Of a stretch of DNA of 64,000 nucleotides, positions 11,109 to 23,300 are shown piece after piece (position 1 is the first letter of the stretch; each line of letters begins with the position of its first letter). The translations under genes were made by a program, and so were the position numbers. This DNA is from Diplosphaera chodatii (lineage: Eukaryota; Chlorophyta; Trebouxiophyceae; Prasiolales; Stichococcaceae). Under the pieces are notes generated by a model. That model searched no databases. It had not been told where the DNA came from and saw only the letters and a list, made by a program, of their open reading frames with translations. The stretch covers positions 2,542,001 to 2,606,000 of the forward strand of contig JAALGY010000031.1 of NCBI GenBank assembly GCA_032358165.1, given 5' to 3'.

Positions 11109-11864
11109 ATGGCGACCGTCATGGCTCTGAACTCGTCCCTGGCATCACGGGCTGCCTTCGGCACCCGGCCGGCGCGGCAGCAGGCCCGCACGTCGCTGGT
11201 CGTCCGTGCAGAGCAGCCGAGCCCTTTCAACCCCAACCCGACCAAGATGCCGGACAGCGCCCTTGAGTATGCAAAGACCCTGCCCGGCATCAGCGCGCCC
11301 TTCGAGAACATCTTCGACCCGGCCAACCTGATCGGCCGCGCCGACGGCAGCGTCCGCCCGGTGCAGGAGATCAAGCGCTGGCGCGAGGCTGAGATCACGC
11401 ACAGCCGCGTCGCCATGCTGGCAGCCGTGGGCTTCGTCATCGGCGAGCAGCTGGAGGGCTTCCCCGCGTTCCTGAACGTCGACGGCCACATCACTGGCCC
11501 GGCCATCAACCACTTCCAGCAGGTGGAGGCCCGTGGTGCCATCTTCTGGGAGCCGCTGCTGTTCGTCATCGCCCTGTGCGAGGGCTACCGTGTGAACGTC
11601 GGCTGGGCCAACCCCACATCCGAGAACTTCAACACCCTGCGCGACGACTACGCACCGGGAGAGCTGGGCTTCGACCCCCTGGGCCTGTGCCCACCGGACG
11701 GCAGCCAGGAGAAGTACGACATGCAGACCAAGGAGCTGAACAACGGCCGCCTGGCCATGATCGGCATCGCGGGTTTCGTCGCCCAGGAGCTGCGGACTGG
11801 ACACGAGCTGTTCAGCCAGGGCGTGACGGACAATGTGCCCGGCGTCATCATCAACAAGTCCTAG
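11109..11864 (+). CDS. LHCSR: LHCSR-type stress-related chlorophyll a/b-binding protein
   Basis: This is a thylakoid pigment protein for energy-dependent quenching of excess light (photoprotection). The single 251-residue ORF has no introns, unlike every neighbour. Residues 1 to about 33 form a plastid transit peptide ending near VVRAEQ. The mature start [20 protein letters not shown] matches the LHCSR/LI818 pattern. Helix 1 carries [20 protein letters not shown] (Glu/Arg chlorophyll-binding pair), followed by the LHCSR-type GPAINHFQQ. Helix 2 is [18 protein letters not shown], then [10 protein letters not shown], and helix 3 contains [20 protein letters not shown]. The Asp in NVDG, next to GPAI, corresponds to a lumenal Asp implicated in pH sensing in Chlamydomonas LHCSR3 (from memory). 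The tail after helix 3 is short, ending PGVIINKS. It lacks the long Glu-rich tail I recall for LHCSR3. GC-rich codon use also suggests high expression. Confidence 0.9.
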   Translation: MATVMALNSSLASRAAFGTRPARQQARTSLVVRAEQPSPFNPNPTKMPDSALEYAKTLPGISAPFENIFDPANLIGRADGSVRPVQEIKRWREAEITHSRVAMLAAVGFVIGEQLEGFPAFLNVDGHITGPAINHFQQVEARGAIFWEPLLFVIALCEGYRVNVGWANPTSENFNTLRDDYAPGELGFDPLGLCPPDGSQEKYDMQTKELNNGRLAMIGIAGFVAQELRTGHELFSQGVTDNVPGVIINKS

Positions 11865-13167
11865 ATGCGCGCAGGACCCATCTCAGCAACAGCCCGCAGC
11901 CGCTGTGATGATGTTGATGATTTCACCGCCCAGTCGGCTAGGCGGCGGTGGCGGCGGTGCATGTTTGCACCTTGATAGTCACCTCCCTGGGTTGCAGCTG
12001 CCACCAATTCTTTGCGGGCCCTCCCTCAGTCGGGACCCGCTTGTCCAGAGTTGTTGACTTTCAGTCCAAGGGGCGAAGACGTAAGCTTGGTGTTTGGAAT
12101 GACCATTGATATGCCAGATGAATTTTGCATCTGCCAAGGAGCAAGTAACTGTGCATGACTATGACGCCTCCACTCGGTCCGGGGGTCGGGTTCACCCCAC
12201 TCCATCTGCAACCGAGCAACCTGTCCCCAACTGATCTGAGAGTCTGAGATTGATCGAGGACTTGACCGGTACTTGGGAGACGCGTGACGCGATCACATGA
12301 CGTCGCTCCCGCCTACAAAGCTGTACCACGCAGTCTGTGCGCCCTGCTGGACGCCACTGGACGCTCGGACAGTATCTGGGTCTCTGTAGGAGCTGCCCCC
12401 CGCTTGACAGCATCAGTGTCAGTTTCGGTCGCGTGGGAGAGCTACACAGACTTCTGTGCGTGCACGTCACCCTTCAGGGCGCCAACACCTTGACGCCCTC
12501 TTGAACGCAGCCAGGCGCACAGGAGGAGCGTGTGTCATCGTATCTGCGCACCGCGTGCAGCTTGCGGCGCAGTCCTGCGGAAAGTACTGCCAGATAGACC
12601 CACGTCTGGTCAGGTGGGTGCGCTGGGGCACGGGCAATGCGCTGAACGTGCGCAAGTAAGCTCCAAGGCAACAAAACAGCCCTCATGTCCTAAAGTCAGT
12701 GCCAACTTACATGATGTCGCAACCATACCAGTTGCACGACCGCTGCGATGGTTGTCCGAAGCTACTTTTGACCCCTGTTGGATTGGTGGCGGACGGACCT
12801 GCTGCTCCAGCGTGCGCAGGTCGCAGAGCGCACACGTTTTCGCCTTGGCTCTGCGTCCCTCCGGTGACACCGGTTGTGTTGTCGCAGGAACTTCAGGAAG
12901 GGGCGCATGTGAGGTTGGGTGGGCTCACCTGCAACACATGGGACGGGCGAAACCTCTGGCCGGCAGACAAGTCTGAGCAAGGAGCTGCCAGTGGTGTGGA
13001 AACGCCCTCGACACGTGCGGGGTGGCTCGGGTGCCGCTGCTGGGCTGCGGGCAGGCTGCTGAGCAGGCCACCTGCGGCACATGGAGGCCGTGCCAGAGAT
13101 GCGCCAGCTACGGCGGCGCGGGATGCCGGTGTGACGCAGCGAGGAGGCTCTGCTCGCTTGCAAGCGC
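11865..13167. other. Intergenic: LHCSR 3' flank and receptor-kinase upstream region
   Basis: About 1.3 kb with no supported gene. Several ORFs of 60-150 codons overlap in all frames, which is expected at this GC content. None has a domain or splice-consistent extension. I saw no TGTAA polyadenylation signal close to the LHCSR stop. Confidence 0.45.
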
Positions 13168-16100
13168 ATGGCTGCCAGGAAGCGCCATGCTGCACGCTGG
13201 CAGCCTCAGCGGGCCGGCGCCAGCTGTGGGCGCCGGGCACTGTCAAGGGCGGCCGGCGTGGCTGCACTTGCTGCAGCAGTGGTGCTGGCGCTGCTGGCGC
13301 CTGCCGCGGCTCAGCCTGGGCCTGGGGAACGGGCGCCGGTGGCGTCTGCACGCAGCACCTGGACGGATGCAGTCACATTGCTGGCATCACATGCAGCGCT
13401 GCCGCCGCCGCCATCGGCGGCCAGCACGGCGGCCCGCGAGGCCGAGATCAGACGGGAGATGGGCAGCATTGTGCACGACGACCTGGAGGCGGCCCTGGAG
13501 TGGTTCGAGTACCCGCCTCTGCACGACCCCAGCGGCAACATGACCCTGATGGTGAGGATATTTCTCAAAGCATGGGATTTCATGGCCTCATGGGTGTCTG
13601 AAAGTAGGTCCTCACCGGTGGAATGCCGTTTGAAGGGCGGAAGGGAGACCCAGCTGTAGTGATGGCATGTTGTCACCGCTCTGCAGCATGGCGTCGCCCG
13701 CCTTTATGGACCAAACATCACTGAGAACCGGCTCAAGACCACGCATGCCTTCATCAAGGTGGGCAATCGTTTTCGTATCGAAGTCTTCGTGAGCCAACGT
13801 GCCAACGACACAAGGTCGCAGCACACTGCCGACTCATGTCAAAAACCTGTTGCTGCTTGGCTGGGGGCAGCCCTCATGCAGATGCAGTGCCATGCGTCGG
13901 TGCAGCATGGGCGACTCCAAGCACCGCTGCAGGTGACGTGTCCCCGAAATCCCTTGCCATGCAGGCTGCAAGGGAAGCGTATGCTCCGGTCTGTGTGCGG
14001 CTGTCGACGCACTACGTGGTGCAGCAGCGCACACCTGGCGGCAGAGTGCCTGGCTTTCCGCAGGCCGCGCAGTTCGAGGCACTCGATATCTTCTTCGCGT
14101 GAGGGCCCCGGGCTGCGATGCATCTGCCTGCAGCTGCCTCCCAGTTTTGGCTAGTGCTGTGCACAACACTGTGCAACCCCAAGCAGTGCAAGCTGGGTCT
14201 GCGTCTGCGGGTCTGACAGTCACTGGTGTCCTGACCCGTAGTATGACGGTGCCACCTGGCGAGGAGCTCAGCACGCCGCTCACAGTCGACCTGCTTCAAT
14301 CAGGCGTCTTCTATGTGACTCGACAGCTCAAGGAGGTACGGGCACGTGCTGTGGAGGTGTTCCCGCACTGGTTGTTCCCTGACGCAGATGGCATTGTGGG
14401 TTTTGAATTGGACTGCTTGCTATCTGATGGCTGGGCATGGTCCGTGGCTGAAAGCCAACATCGCCACTGATGGGCAGGAAGCCCAGCATGCACAACCCAA
14501 TGCCTGTCTGCGTCTTGCCTGGCACCCGGGCCCTGATGCTCATGCCCCTCTTTGTGTCCTGCAGGCACGCCTGGCGTCAGGCAACATGCTGTTGGGCCTG
14601 TCGTTCCCGGCGCAGGTGCCATCCACTGCCTTTGTGGCGCCCAACGCCCAGTTCGAGTCCGTCGTAAAGGTGATCCCAGCAGCCAGCTGTGGACGTGGAT
14701 GCTTAGCCTGGAATTGACTGCTGCAAGCGGTGAGCTCTGCAGTGATCATCCATGTGACCAGCAGGGGGCACACAAGCCATCGTGGTGGCTGCTGGGTGTT
14801 GCAGGTGACAGGCTCAAGGGTGCCGTTCGAGATCGAGAAGCAAACGGCTCTGCTCAGCGTGCTGCACTCACTGACCGACGGGCAGTCGGACATTGCAGCA
14901 CTCAACATGACGTTGCCAAATGGCGAGCCCACGAGCGCCGCGTTTCCGACGGCCAGGTGCACTGGTGATGCTGCACATGGCTGTGAACAGCTGCGGGGTT
15001 GATTCACCACTGCAGAAAGCAAGTGTGTGTGCTTCAAGCCTGGTGGTTGTACCTCCAGAACCTCTCTTCTGCTGCCCTTTCCTCCAGAAAGGCCATCTGA
15101 GCTGCTTGTCCTCTACACCACTATGCCCTGTCTGATGGACAGTCCGACTTGTACAGACTTGCCAACGTCGTGTCATGGGTGGTGACAACAGCATGCCGCT
15201 GAGTGCAGGAAACTGCTGGCCGGCCGGTCCGATGCGTTCTACATGGGCCTTGGCATGCTGCTGCGGCAGGGAAGCATATCACCTGAGCAGGTGGGCCGGC
15301 TGGAGACGTTGAGTTTGCAGGACGGCTGGCCTCTGTTGCTCGTATGGCTTGCACCAGCCTCCTTAACCTCGATGTTTGCCCCAACAATCCTCATGACTGT
15401 CACAGGGGCAGAAGTGCACCGAAAGCATGCTTGACCGCTTGTCTCTGGCTGTGACCTGCAGTTCTGCAACCAGCTTTTCACGGGGCTCCTGGGAAATGGG
15501 CTGTACAAGAAGATGTTGGCGGCTATAGGGCTGCCGCTGGACCTGAAGTGGATCAACACCACCGCCATCGTGAGCTACGTAAGTCGATATCAGTTAGCAT
15601 TATGACCATGCCAGCGCTCTGTGACGCACCATCCAGAATGGTCATGAGGCTGCCTTGCGGCATGTACCCGGTTGACGCGTCGTGCTCCAATCATGAGCCT
15701 GCAGCTCAGCAGCCGCCCTGCTCGCTTTGCAAGGCTTTGCAAGGCTGCCCAAGCACTGTCCATCTCTCCTGATGCAGGCGGAAGACGGCGGCATTGAATA
15801 TGACACTGCCGTCTATGCTGCTCCTCCTGATGAAACGATCCGCATCGACGATGGCAGGTGCACTGCGACCCTGTACTTCCAATGACGTTGAGGTCATCAC
15901 TGCTTGTCAAGCACTCTGTGGGTGCTTCTACAGCTCACCTGCAGTGGTGCAGCCATCTACTATGGGCCCTTCATTCGTCGTTGTGTCACTGGAGACCATT
16001 TGGATTTCCCCAACCATGGCATGGTGTATGCGCCTCTAGCTGCCATGCCTGACAGACAGTGTGCCTGGCACTGCAGTGAAGCGGAGCTCAGCGACCTCGC

Positions 16101-19100
16101 AATTGGTGGCATTGCTGCGGCAGCAGCAGCCCTTGGTCTGGCAGCTGCACTTGGTGCGCTGCCAAAGGGATTGCACCGTGCAGACCCGTCAGTACCTCGC
16201 TGCAAGCTTGCAAGCAGAGCAGCACAGTGTTAGCCTCTGGTGTGTGCACGCATGCATCATTTCGTAATAGCATAACAGCGGCAGACGGTACGCATGGTCG
16301 TCCACCTGCAGGCCTGATCACATTGTGGCGGCGGCGGCGGCGGCGGCGGCAGCGGGACAGCCAGGCCGCTGCAGCGGCTGACAAACGAGCGGGCAGGTGC
16401 ACCGACCCGCCCAGCCGCGGCGACAGCGCACACCCCGACCCCAGTGCAGGCTCGAGTCCCCGCTCGCCGCCCGCCCCAGGTGCCGCTCTGCAGCCGGGAG
16501 ATGTGCAGGTCTTGCCCCTGCAGTGGCATGCTGGTGTTGTGCTGTGGGCACTGGGTGCTGCACTGGAAAGGGGCCATGCGGCACAGCCTCGGCTGCGTCG
16601 CACTCAAGGAGCCTGCTGCAGCTGCGCTTGACTGTTCGTGCCACCGCCCCATGCCGTTGTATGCAGTCAGGGCCCCTGTCCTCTTCGCAGGCTGCACTAC
16701 GTTCACTGTGTCCACTGGTGGGTAGAGTCATGCTGACATCAGTCTATCTGAATGCAGCTGCAGTACCAGCGGGGTTGGCGCTGAAGCGTGCCCTGGGGTC
16801 CATTGATGTGCGGCTTATCGACCCTGGGGACATCGCGATATGCAAGCGTGAGGACGGCAGTGATTGGCTGCTGGGCGCCGGTTCCTTTGGCAAGGTGACA
16901 GGCACTTGATATGTCAATCAGCACGTGCCATGTCATGCCATGCCATGCCCCTCCGGCTGCAGGCTTGCAAGAGAGGACGGACAGACTTCGTAGCCAGCGC
17001 ATTGGGACATGTGGCTGTCTTGTCGTGTCTTATCAACTTAAGCAGCGCAGACCGTGGTTTTGAGATTCAATTGCAGGCGTACAAGGGTGTCTGGTGCGGC
17101 CACCAGGAGGTTGCCGTCAAGCAGCTGGTGAGCTGCTGAAATTGTGCACAACTGCATAGCGTGTGCAGTCCCACAGGTTGTAGCTCCACAAACTGATTTG
17201 GCAGGCAGAACACCGCCATGTTGTCTGTGCTGCAGCGTCCTGCCTCGGGTGATACGCTGTGGTTCAGCAGCCTCGCACGGGAGATCTCCATTATGTCTTC
17301 CATCAGCTCTGGCAGCCACATCGTCCAGGTAGGCACCTCGACGGGCTGCTGCTCTTGTGCACGTCTTCTCAGACATGTCTTGCCGGCGGCCATGCTCAGT
17401 TCGCAGCTGTCGCCTGTGTGTTGTGCGAGCTTTGGCGCAGCTGCCACCATGCTGCTGCCCTGCACATGGCGCAGGCGTTGCTTGCATGCGTGCTCGTCGG
17501 CGCTCAGTGTCTCAACCGACTGCTTGGTCGACTTGCAGTATCATGGCGCATGCTTGGCGGGTGAGGACGTCGCCATGCTCGTGATGGAGCACTGTGCGGT
17601 GCGCTGCCTTTGGGTTTTCAGTGTGTTTAGGGTTTTGGTGTGGCGTAGAGCAGAACTGTCGGCTGCTTGCTCGGCATGACTGCACACGAGACTGCTCGCA
17701 GGCGGGGGTGACCGTCTATGATCGTGAAGAGCGGAATGGTGGACTCTGCATTCTGCAGGGTGGCGACCTGCGCAAGGCGTGGCTGCGTAACGAGGGGCTG
17801 TATGCCTGGGGCGCGAGGGGCCGAGCCATCGCGCTGGACATTGCGTGCGGCCTGCAGTTCCTGCACTCCAGGGGGATCATCCACAGGTGGGCGCCTCAGG
17901 GCGTGCGGTGCAAACATGCCCGGGATGAGCATTGCTGAAAAGTGGCACCAGCCGCTCACGCTGAGACGCGCCCTGCCCCCTGGCTGCAGGGACCTGAAGA
18001 CCAGCAACATCCTGCTGACGGCGGAGGGCACCGCCAAGGTGTCGGACGTCGGCCTGTCGACGGTGATGACGGCGGCGGAGCCCGACTCCTGGGACCGCAC
18101 AGCAGGTGCGCCGTGCCGTCGGCGCGTGCTGCACAAAGCTTGGCAGCTTGGCGTCCGCACCGCCGGGCAGCGGCGGGCGGCGACCTGCGCACCCAACGGG
18201 CATGGACCCTGCCCCTTGCTGGCACTCTGCCTCGCTGCGCCGTGCCCTCACATCCCCGGCTCAGCAGGAGGCTGTGACTGCGCAGGGTCCTTCAACTACG
18301 CGTCGCCAGAGCTGCTGCTGGGGGTGCGCGGCGTCACGTTCAGCACAGACATCTTCAGCTTCGGCGTGCTCCTGTGGTGCGCGTCTCCTGCTGCTCAACC
18401 GCCTGCCTGTGCCCGCTGCCAGCGTGTCTTGCAGCTCACCCAGCTTGACGCCCTCTGTTGTGGTGATGGCTCAAAACTGCCCGTCACTGCCTGCTGCAGG
18501 GAAATCTGCACACAGGAGATGCCGATCCGCGGGCAGCTGAGGTGACTGAGTCCCCATGTCGGACTGCAGTTTTGGGATACTGTCGACGCTGACATGGCTG
18601 GCGTCATGCCAAAGCGCCCTGCTTGCAGACAGGTCGCCACAGTGCAACAGCTCGTGGCCGATGCGGCAGCCTCTCCTCCATGCAGGGACGTCCAGGTGCC
18701 CCAGGAGGCGCCCGCGGAGGTGGCGCAGCTCATCAACGAGTGCCTGCAGCCCAACCCGGCGCTGCGGCCCACAGCAGCGCAGCTGCACGAGCGCATCCAG
18801 GTACCCCCAGCAGCGCGTGCATATCGGACCAATGCTACCTCAAAGTTATCGGGACCAAATGCGACCGATGTTGCATTTTGCCTGCCTCACGGTCACCACG
18901 TCACACCGGGATCAAACCCTAATGTGCAAGTGCGGCGGTGGTGCAGGCCGTCCCACCAGGCCCGGCGCCCGGGGCGCAGCAGGCGGCCCGCGGCCCGCTG
19001 GCCAGCGAGATGGTGGGGCAGGACAACGGCCAGCGCGGCGCGCCCTGCTCGCAAGGCACGGCCCAGCCCAAGTGCCCATCTGTTATGCGACATGTCATCC

Positions 19101-19522
19101 ATGTTTCACCTGCAGTTGCTGACGATGGGCCCTGCAGGAGGCACCCGCCGCTGCATGGCTTGTGCACGATCATCTGATGTGTTTCCGAGTATGCCGAGGC
19201 CTCATGAGATTTGGAATGTTTGCACCTGATGGCGCCAGGCATGGCCACGCTGCGGGACATCTACGCGGACGTGTCGAGGTCGCTGCAGGCCGGCGCACGG
19301 CGGTCAGCGTCAGAGTGCCTGGAGTGCGAGGCCGCGGCGGGCTCGCAGTCGGCCGACGACAGCCGGTCGTCATGCAGCTGCCCGGACTGCCAGCTGGGGC
19401 AGGCGGCGGCTCCGGCTTCCGGCTGCGACTGCACAGACTGCTGGCAGCTCATGGAGAACGGCGGGCAGCAGCAGCCGCCGCAGCCATGGCAGCAACACAG
19501 CACCGGGCAGCCAGGCATGTGA
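13168..19522 (+). CDS. Receptor-like protein kinase with unfamiliar ectodomain and TKL-like kinase domain
   Basis: Roughly 1,000 residues in about 20 exons. It begins with a basic leader and hydrophobic core (AALAAAVVLALLAPAAAQP), a signal peptide. The ectodomain (about residues 50-485) is assembled from exons such as NITENRLKTTHAFIK, GNMLLGLSFPAQVPSTAF, SLTDGQSDIAALNMTLPNG and LLGNGLYKKMLAAIGLPL. I do not recognise its fold. A single membrane helix (LAIGGIAAAAAALGLAAALG) spans a splice junction and runs into seven Arg residues, a classic stop-transfer. The kinase follows: glycine loop LLGAGSFGK, VAVK lysine, REISIM helix C, IIHRDLKTSNILL catalytic loop, DVG (18045-18053) in place of DFG, SPELLLG for APE, and TDIFSFGVLLW. 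The C-terminal exon is Cys-rich (CSCPDCQLGQ, CDCTDCWQL) and ends at 19522. Frame is kept at nearly all junctions. The segment at 18930-19240 is the least certain. Confidence 0.85.
16326..16352 (+). repeat. CGG trinucleotide run coding the juxtamembrane poly-Arg
   Basis: A run of about eight GGC/CGG repeats encodes the consecutive Arg residues just inside the membrane helix of the receptor kinase. It is in frame and plays a plausible stop-transfer role, but the repeat could vary in length between strains. Confidence 0.75.
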
Positions 19523-20329
19523 GCTGCACTAGGTGCATGTCCAGCCCACGCTCTTTATCAAGAGCCCGGGCTGCGCAGAAGGATGCCTGATTGATCTATT
19601 ACCCTACTTTATCTTCGGTGCCATGCTCATCATAACTCCTCCACAGCGTCCGGGGTTTCTTCTGGCAGCAGTGACAGCCCAGAGCGGCTGAGCGCCAATA
19701 GTACGGGCAGTTTGCTTTGATGTGAGGGGTGCGTCAGCCTATGGGTGGCTGTGATCAAATCACACCTAGTAGCCTTGAACAAGTACTGGACCCTTCTGAA
19801 CCGGCCGGCCTGTTGGCCGCTGATGTGCGTATGGTCTTGACATCCCTAGTGTCTCTCAGCTTTCTCTCAGCCAGTTGATTTGCCACGTGATTTGATTGAC
19901 ACGTCTTTTTGGACACAGTTCGTCTGGTAACCGGTATGCTACCGCAACTACAGGCGGTAACTTGGGCGGGTGGCTTTCGGTTGTTATGTGTTATAGCATG
20001 CAGTCGACTGGCTGCAGGTAAACCTTAGAACATATACAACGATGAAAACACATCAACTATTACACGGTCTGTACATGAACTGTGTTGCACGACACGCCAG
20101 CAGTCACGCAGGCCCGAGTCACGAAAAGCACCATCGACGAGGTTCTTGACATGAAGGTCGCCGTCGGTACAGCATCAGGTTGCACCCGGAAAAGGCGTGG
20201 GCTTGCAGACCGTTCAGGCTGCATGCAACTCCGGTATTGACGCAATACCGTACTGATCGTGGGCAATATCAAAGCTGAGCGTCAGAACCGGCTGATTGCA
20301 GTGCATGAATTGCGACGGTCACCGAAACG
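19523..20329. other. Convergent intergenic region
   Basis: This space holds the 3' flanks of the receptor kinase (plus) and the long disordered protein (minus). It is less GC-rich than the coding DNA. I see no supported ORF; a possible minus-strand poly(A) signal is at 20060-20064. Confidence 0.5.
20060..20064 (-). terminator. Possible TGTAA polyadenylation signal
   Basis: The minus strand reads TGTAA here, 266 bases past the stop of the long disordered protein. TGTAA is the usual green-algal poly(A) signal. The position is reasonable, but one five-base match is weak evidence. Confidence 0.3.
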
Positions 20330-23300
20330 TCAAACGCCCGCGGCCAGCGGCTGAGCGGCTGCTTCCCGCTGCCCGTCCGCTTCCTTGTGCACCTTGCGGC
20401 TGATGACCTTGCGGAACAGGCCGCCGCCGCTGCCGCCAGAGGGAGTCTTGGGGCTGCGTGGCGGCAGCCCTGGCGGTTGACTACTTCCCGCTTCCACTGC
20501 AGCTGACGCTGCGCCCGCGCCTGCGGGGGAGTGCTGCACTGCGGTGCGCATCCGGCTGGAGCCGCTGCCGCCGAGGGGCGGGCGCGGCGGCAGGCCGCCG
20601 CCGGCGGCACCCCCACCTGCCGGGCTGGCGGGGGCTGCGGCGACCGGCCGTCGCACCACCAGCCTGTCGCCTGTTTGACCATCCAAAGCAGCAGTTGGAC
20701 CAGGCCTGGAGCGCGGGTGGGATCGGCATCGGCATGGGCAGTGCCATGAGTCATGGACCATACGTGACATTCGCTAGCGCTGTTGCTGAGCGGGTACCCG
20801 CACTGCAGCCCAGCAGTGGCGGCCAGGCGCACCAGTTGCGGTGCGCACGACGACCGACTCGTACTGCTGGTCGCCGGGGGCGTCCGGTTGCTTCCGGCCC
20901 CTCCAGCTGCCGCTGCTGAAGCTGCGGCGGGGCGCCGGCGGCGCGTCTGCCCCTGCAAACGGAGCCCACACGCCCAGAGCCTCAGGAGTCATAACTAAGT
21001 CCGAGTCTGCGGCCACCTGGCCGGCCGGCACAGGGCTGCGGTGCACGGCGTGCGGCTGGGCCGCGGCAGGCAGGCAAGGGGCAGGGCTCGTGGCAGGGGG
21101 CTGACCGGGGGCGGGGGGGTGTGCGGAGCGGCTGTGGGCGAAGGACGCACGGCGCCCCGGGACGCTGCCGCTGGCGCTCGAGCGCACCACCTCCCCGGCG
21201 AACGCCGGCGGCCTGCCCTTGTACGCCGCCTCTGCAGCAGGTCGGGCTGCAAAGTTTGCACTCTGCAATTTGCGACTTGCTACAAGCACTGGAGCCGGGT
21301 GCAGTGACCAGCAAGCAGTTTCAAAGTTCAGCCGGGGCCGGCACTGCAGTGGCGCAGAGGGGCCGGAGGCACGCGTACATGCACCATGCCAAGTCTGCAG
21401 CGGTGTCTGGCAACCCAGCGGTGTGCTGCTGAGGTTGGCGCCCTTCCAACCTGCCCTGAGTGGGGTAGAGCCTCTAGTGGGCGCCTGCCCTAGGCAATGT
21501 GTGTGCACCATATGTTCTGGTACCAACACCAGGCTCTGAGCCCGCGGCAGGCGCACTTTCAGGGGCCCCGCACCCTGCATCTGCGCGGTGAAGGCGCCGC
21601 CGTCCATGGACAGCCGGCGGAGGCCCTCCCGCACGCCGCGCGCCGCCGTGCCGAACAGCGAGAAGCTCACCCGCCCGGACCTGCTGCCCGCCTCGCTGGC
21701 CGGCGGGCTCGGCTGCGGCGCCGGCTGCTGCCGCAGCTGCTGCCTTGGCTCGGCCTACGGGAAACGTGTGACATCGTGCAAGTTCAATATCGTGCGATGC
21801 TTTCGGTGAATTGTCTGACAATCGCATGTGCATAACATGCACTGCATCTGGGGCCTGCATGCACAAACCCTTGCCGATCTTGCAACACCAGCTTGCAGCA
21901 GCAGCAAGGAGCGCACCTGCTGCCGGCTGTGCTGCAGCGGCGGCGGCGGCGGCAGCGGCGGCGCCGGTGCGGGCGCGCCCTGCGGCCGGTGCACCTCCAG
22001 CGAGCGCGGCGGGGAGTCCACCGCCATGGGGACCCGCGGCTCGTCGGCGGGCTGGATCTCGGCGAAGGACACCCGCTGCTGCGGGGCCGCCAGCGGGCGC
22101 GCCGGCGACGCGGGCCCACCCTGCAGCAGCGCCACGCCCTGGAGGTGCGCCGGGTTGATGCCGCCGCCGCCGCCCGCCTCCGCGGCCGCCTGCTGCGCGG
22201 CGGCGTGCGCCGCGGCCGCGGTGCGCTCGGCGGCGATGGCCTCCCGGATGCGGCCCGCGGCCGCCGCCGCCGCCGCGGCCCGCTGCTCCTCCTCCGCCTG
22301 CCGCTCCAGGGCCAGGCGCTGCGCCGCCACCCGCGCCCTGTCCGCCGCCGCCTGCGCCTCCTGCACGGCGCGAGCAGCAGCGGTGTCTCGTGCGGCACAC
22401 CATGTCGACACGATGCCTCAGTGCCACAATAAGCAAAGGTGGGCCGAGACCGGCGCACCGCAGCGTGACGCCCAGGTCAGAAGCTGCGAACCCAAACAGG
22501 ATTCTCTCTGAGCGCAGTCCGAATGGATGTGTGTTGCTTTATTCCTGCACATGCGCGGGTCAGGCAGCAGGGCAGTCGGCGCACCGTGACGCGGCGGCGG
22601 TGCTCCGCCTCGGCGGCCCGCCGGTGCTGCGTCGCCGCCTGCAGGGCCGCGCCGCCCAGCACCGCGTCGCTGAGCCCGGCGCCGGGCCACGGCGGCTGCT
22701 GGGGCTGGGGCTGGGGGTGCTGCTGGTGGGGCTGCTCGAGGTGCTGGTGCTGCAGGGGGCCCGCCGCCGGCACCTGCTCCGGGGTGGACGGCGCCAGGTC
22801 GTCGGCGGGCGTCGTGCCGACGTCCGGCGGGGACTCGTCCCCGGACGCGGCCGGCGACCCGGGCGTCTCCTGACAAGTGGCAAGGCCGCTGCTGTACTGC
22901 TCCTTTGCGGCGAGCTCTGAGCTGAGTGGCCCCTGGTGCTCGTCGGCCCAGGACAGGCGTCGTGTCGGCTTCCTGTGGGCGGCGGGCCGCTCGAAGGCGG
23001 AGTCGCCCGGGCCCTCGGGGCTGGCCGCCAGGTCGGCGCCGGACGCCTGGCTGAGGCGCGACGCTGAGCGCCTGCGTTAATGATAACGACATGCCACGAT
23101 ATATTCAACGACGTGGACTGCTAAAGCAGCATCTGCATGCAGTCCTCACGGGAAAGTGTGGGAGATGTGCCCTGGTGCTGCGCGAGCCACCTCTATGACA
23201 TGAAATATCTCCCGCATCCTGTCAGCGTCCTGCGAACCTCAGTCCCCTGTGCCTCGCGGAGCAAACCAGAGACTAAGATGCTCATTCGCATCGCTGCGCA

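Noticed and set aside
16326..16352. CGG repeat as a stand-alone microsatellite locus
   Set aside because: It is in frame and gives the poly-Arg just inside the membrane helix, so it is annotated as part of the gene.
21474..22436. 320-codon Gly/Ala/Arg ORF on the minus strand
   Set aside because: It is a shadow frame of the true coiled-coil exon of the long disordered protein, produced by GC-rich codons.
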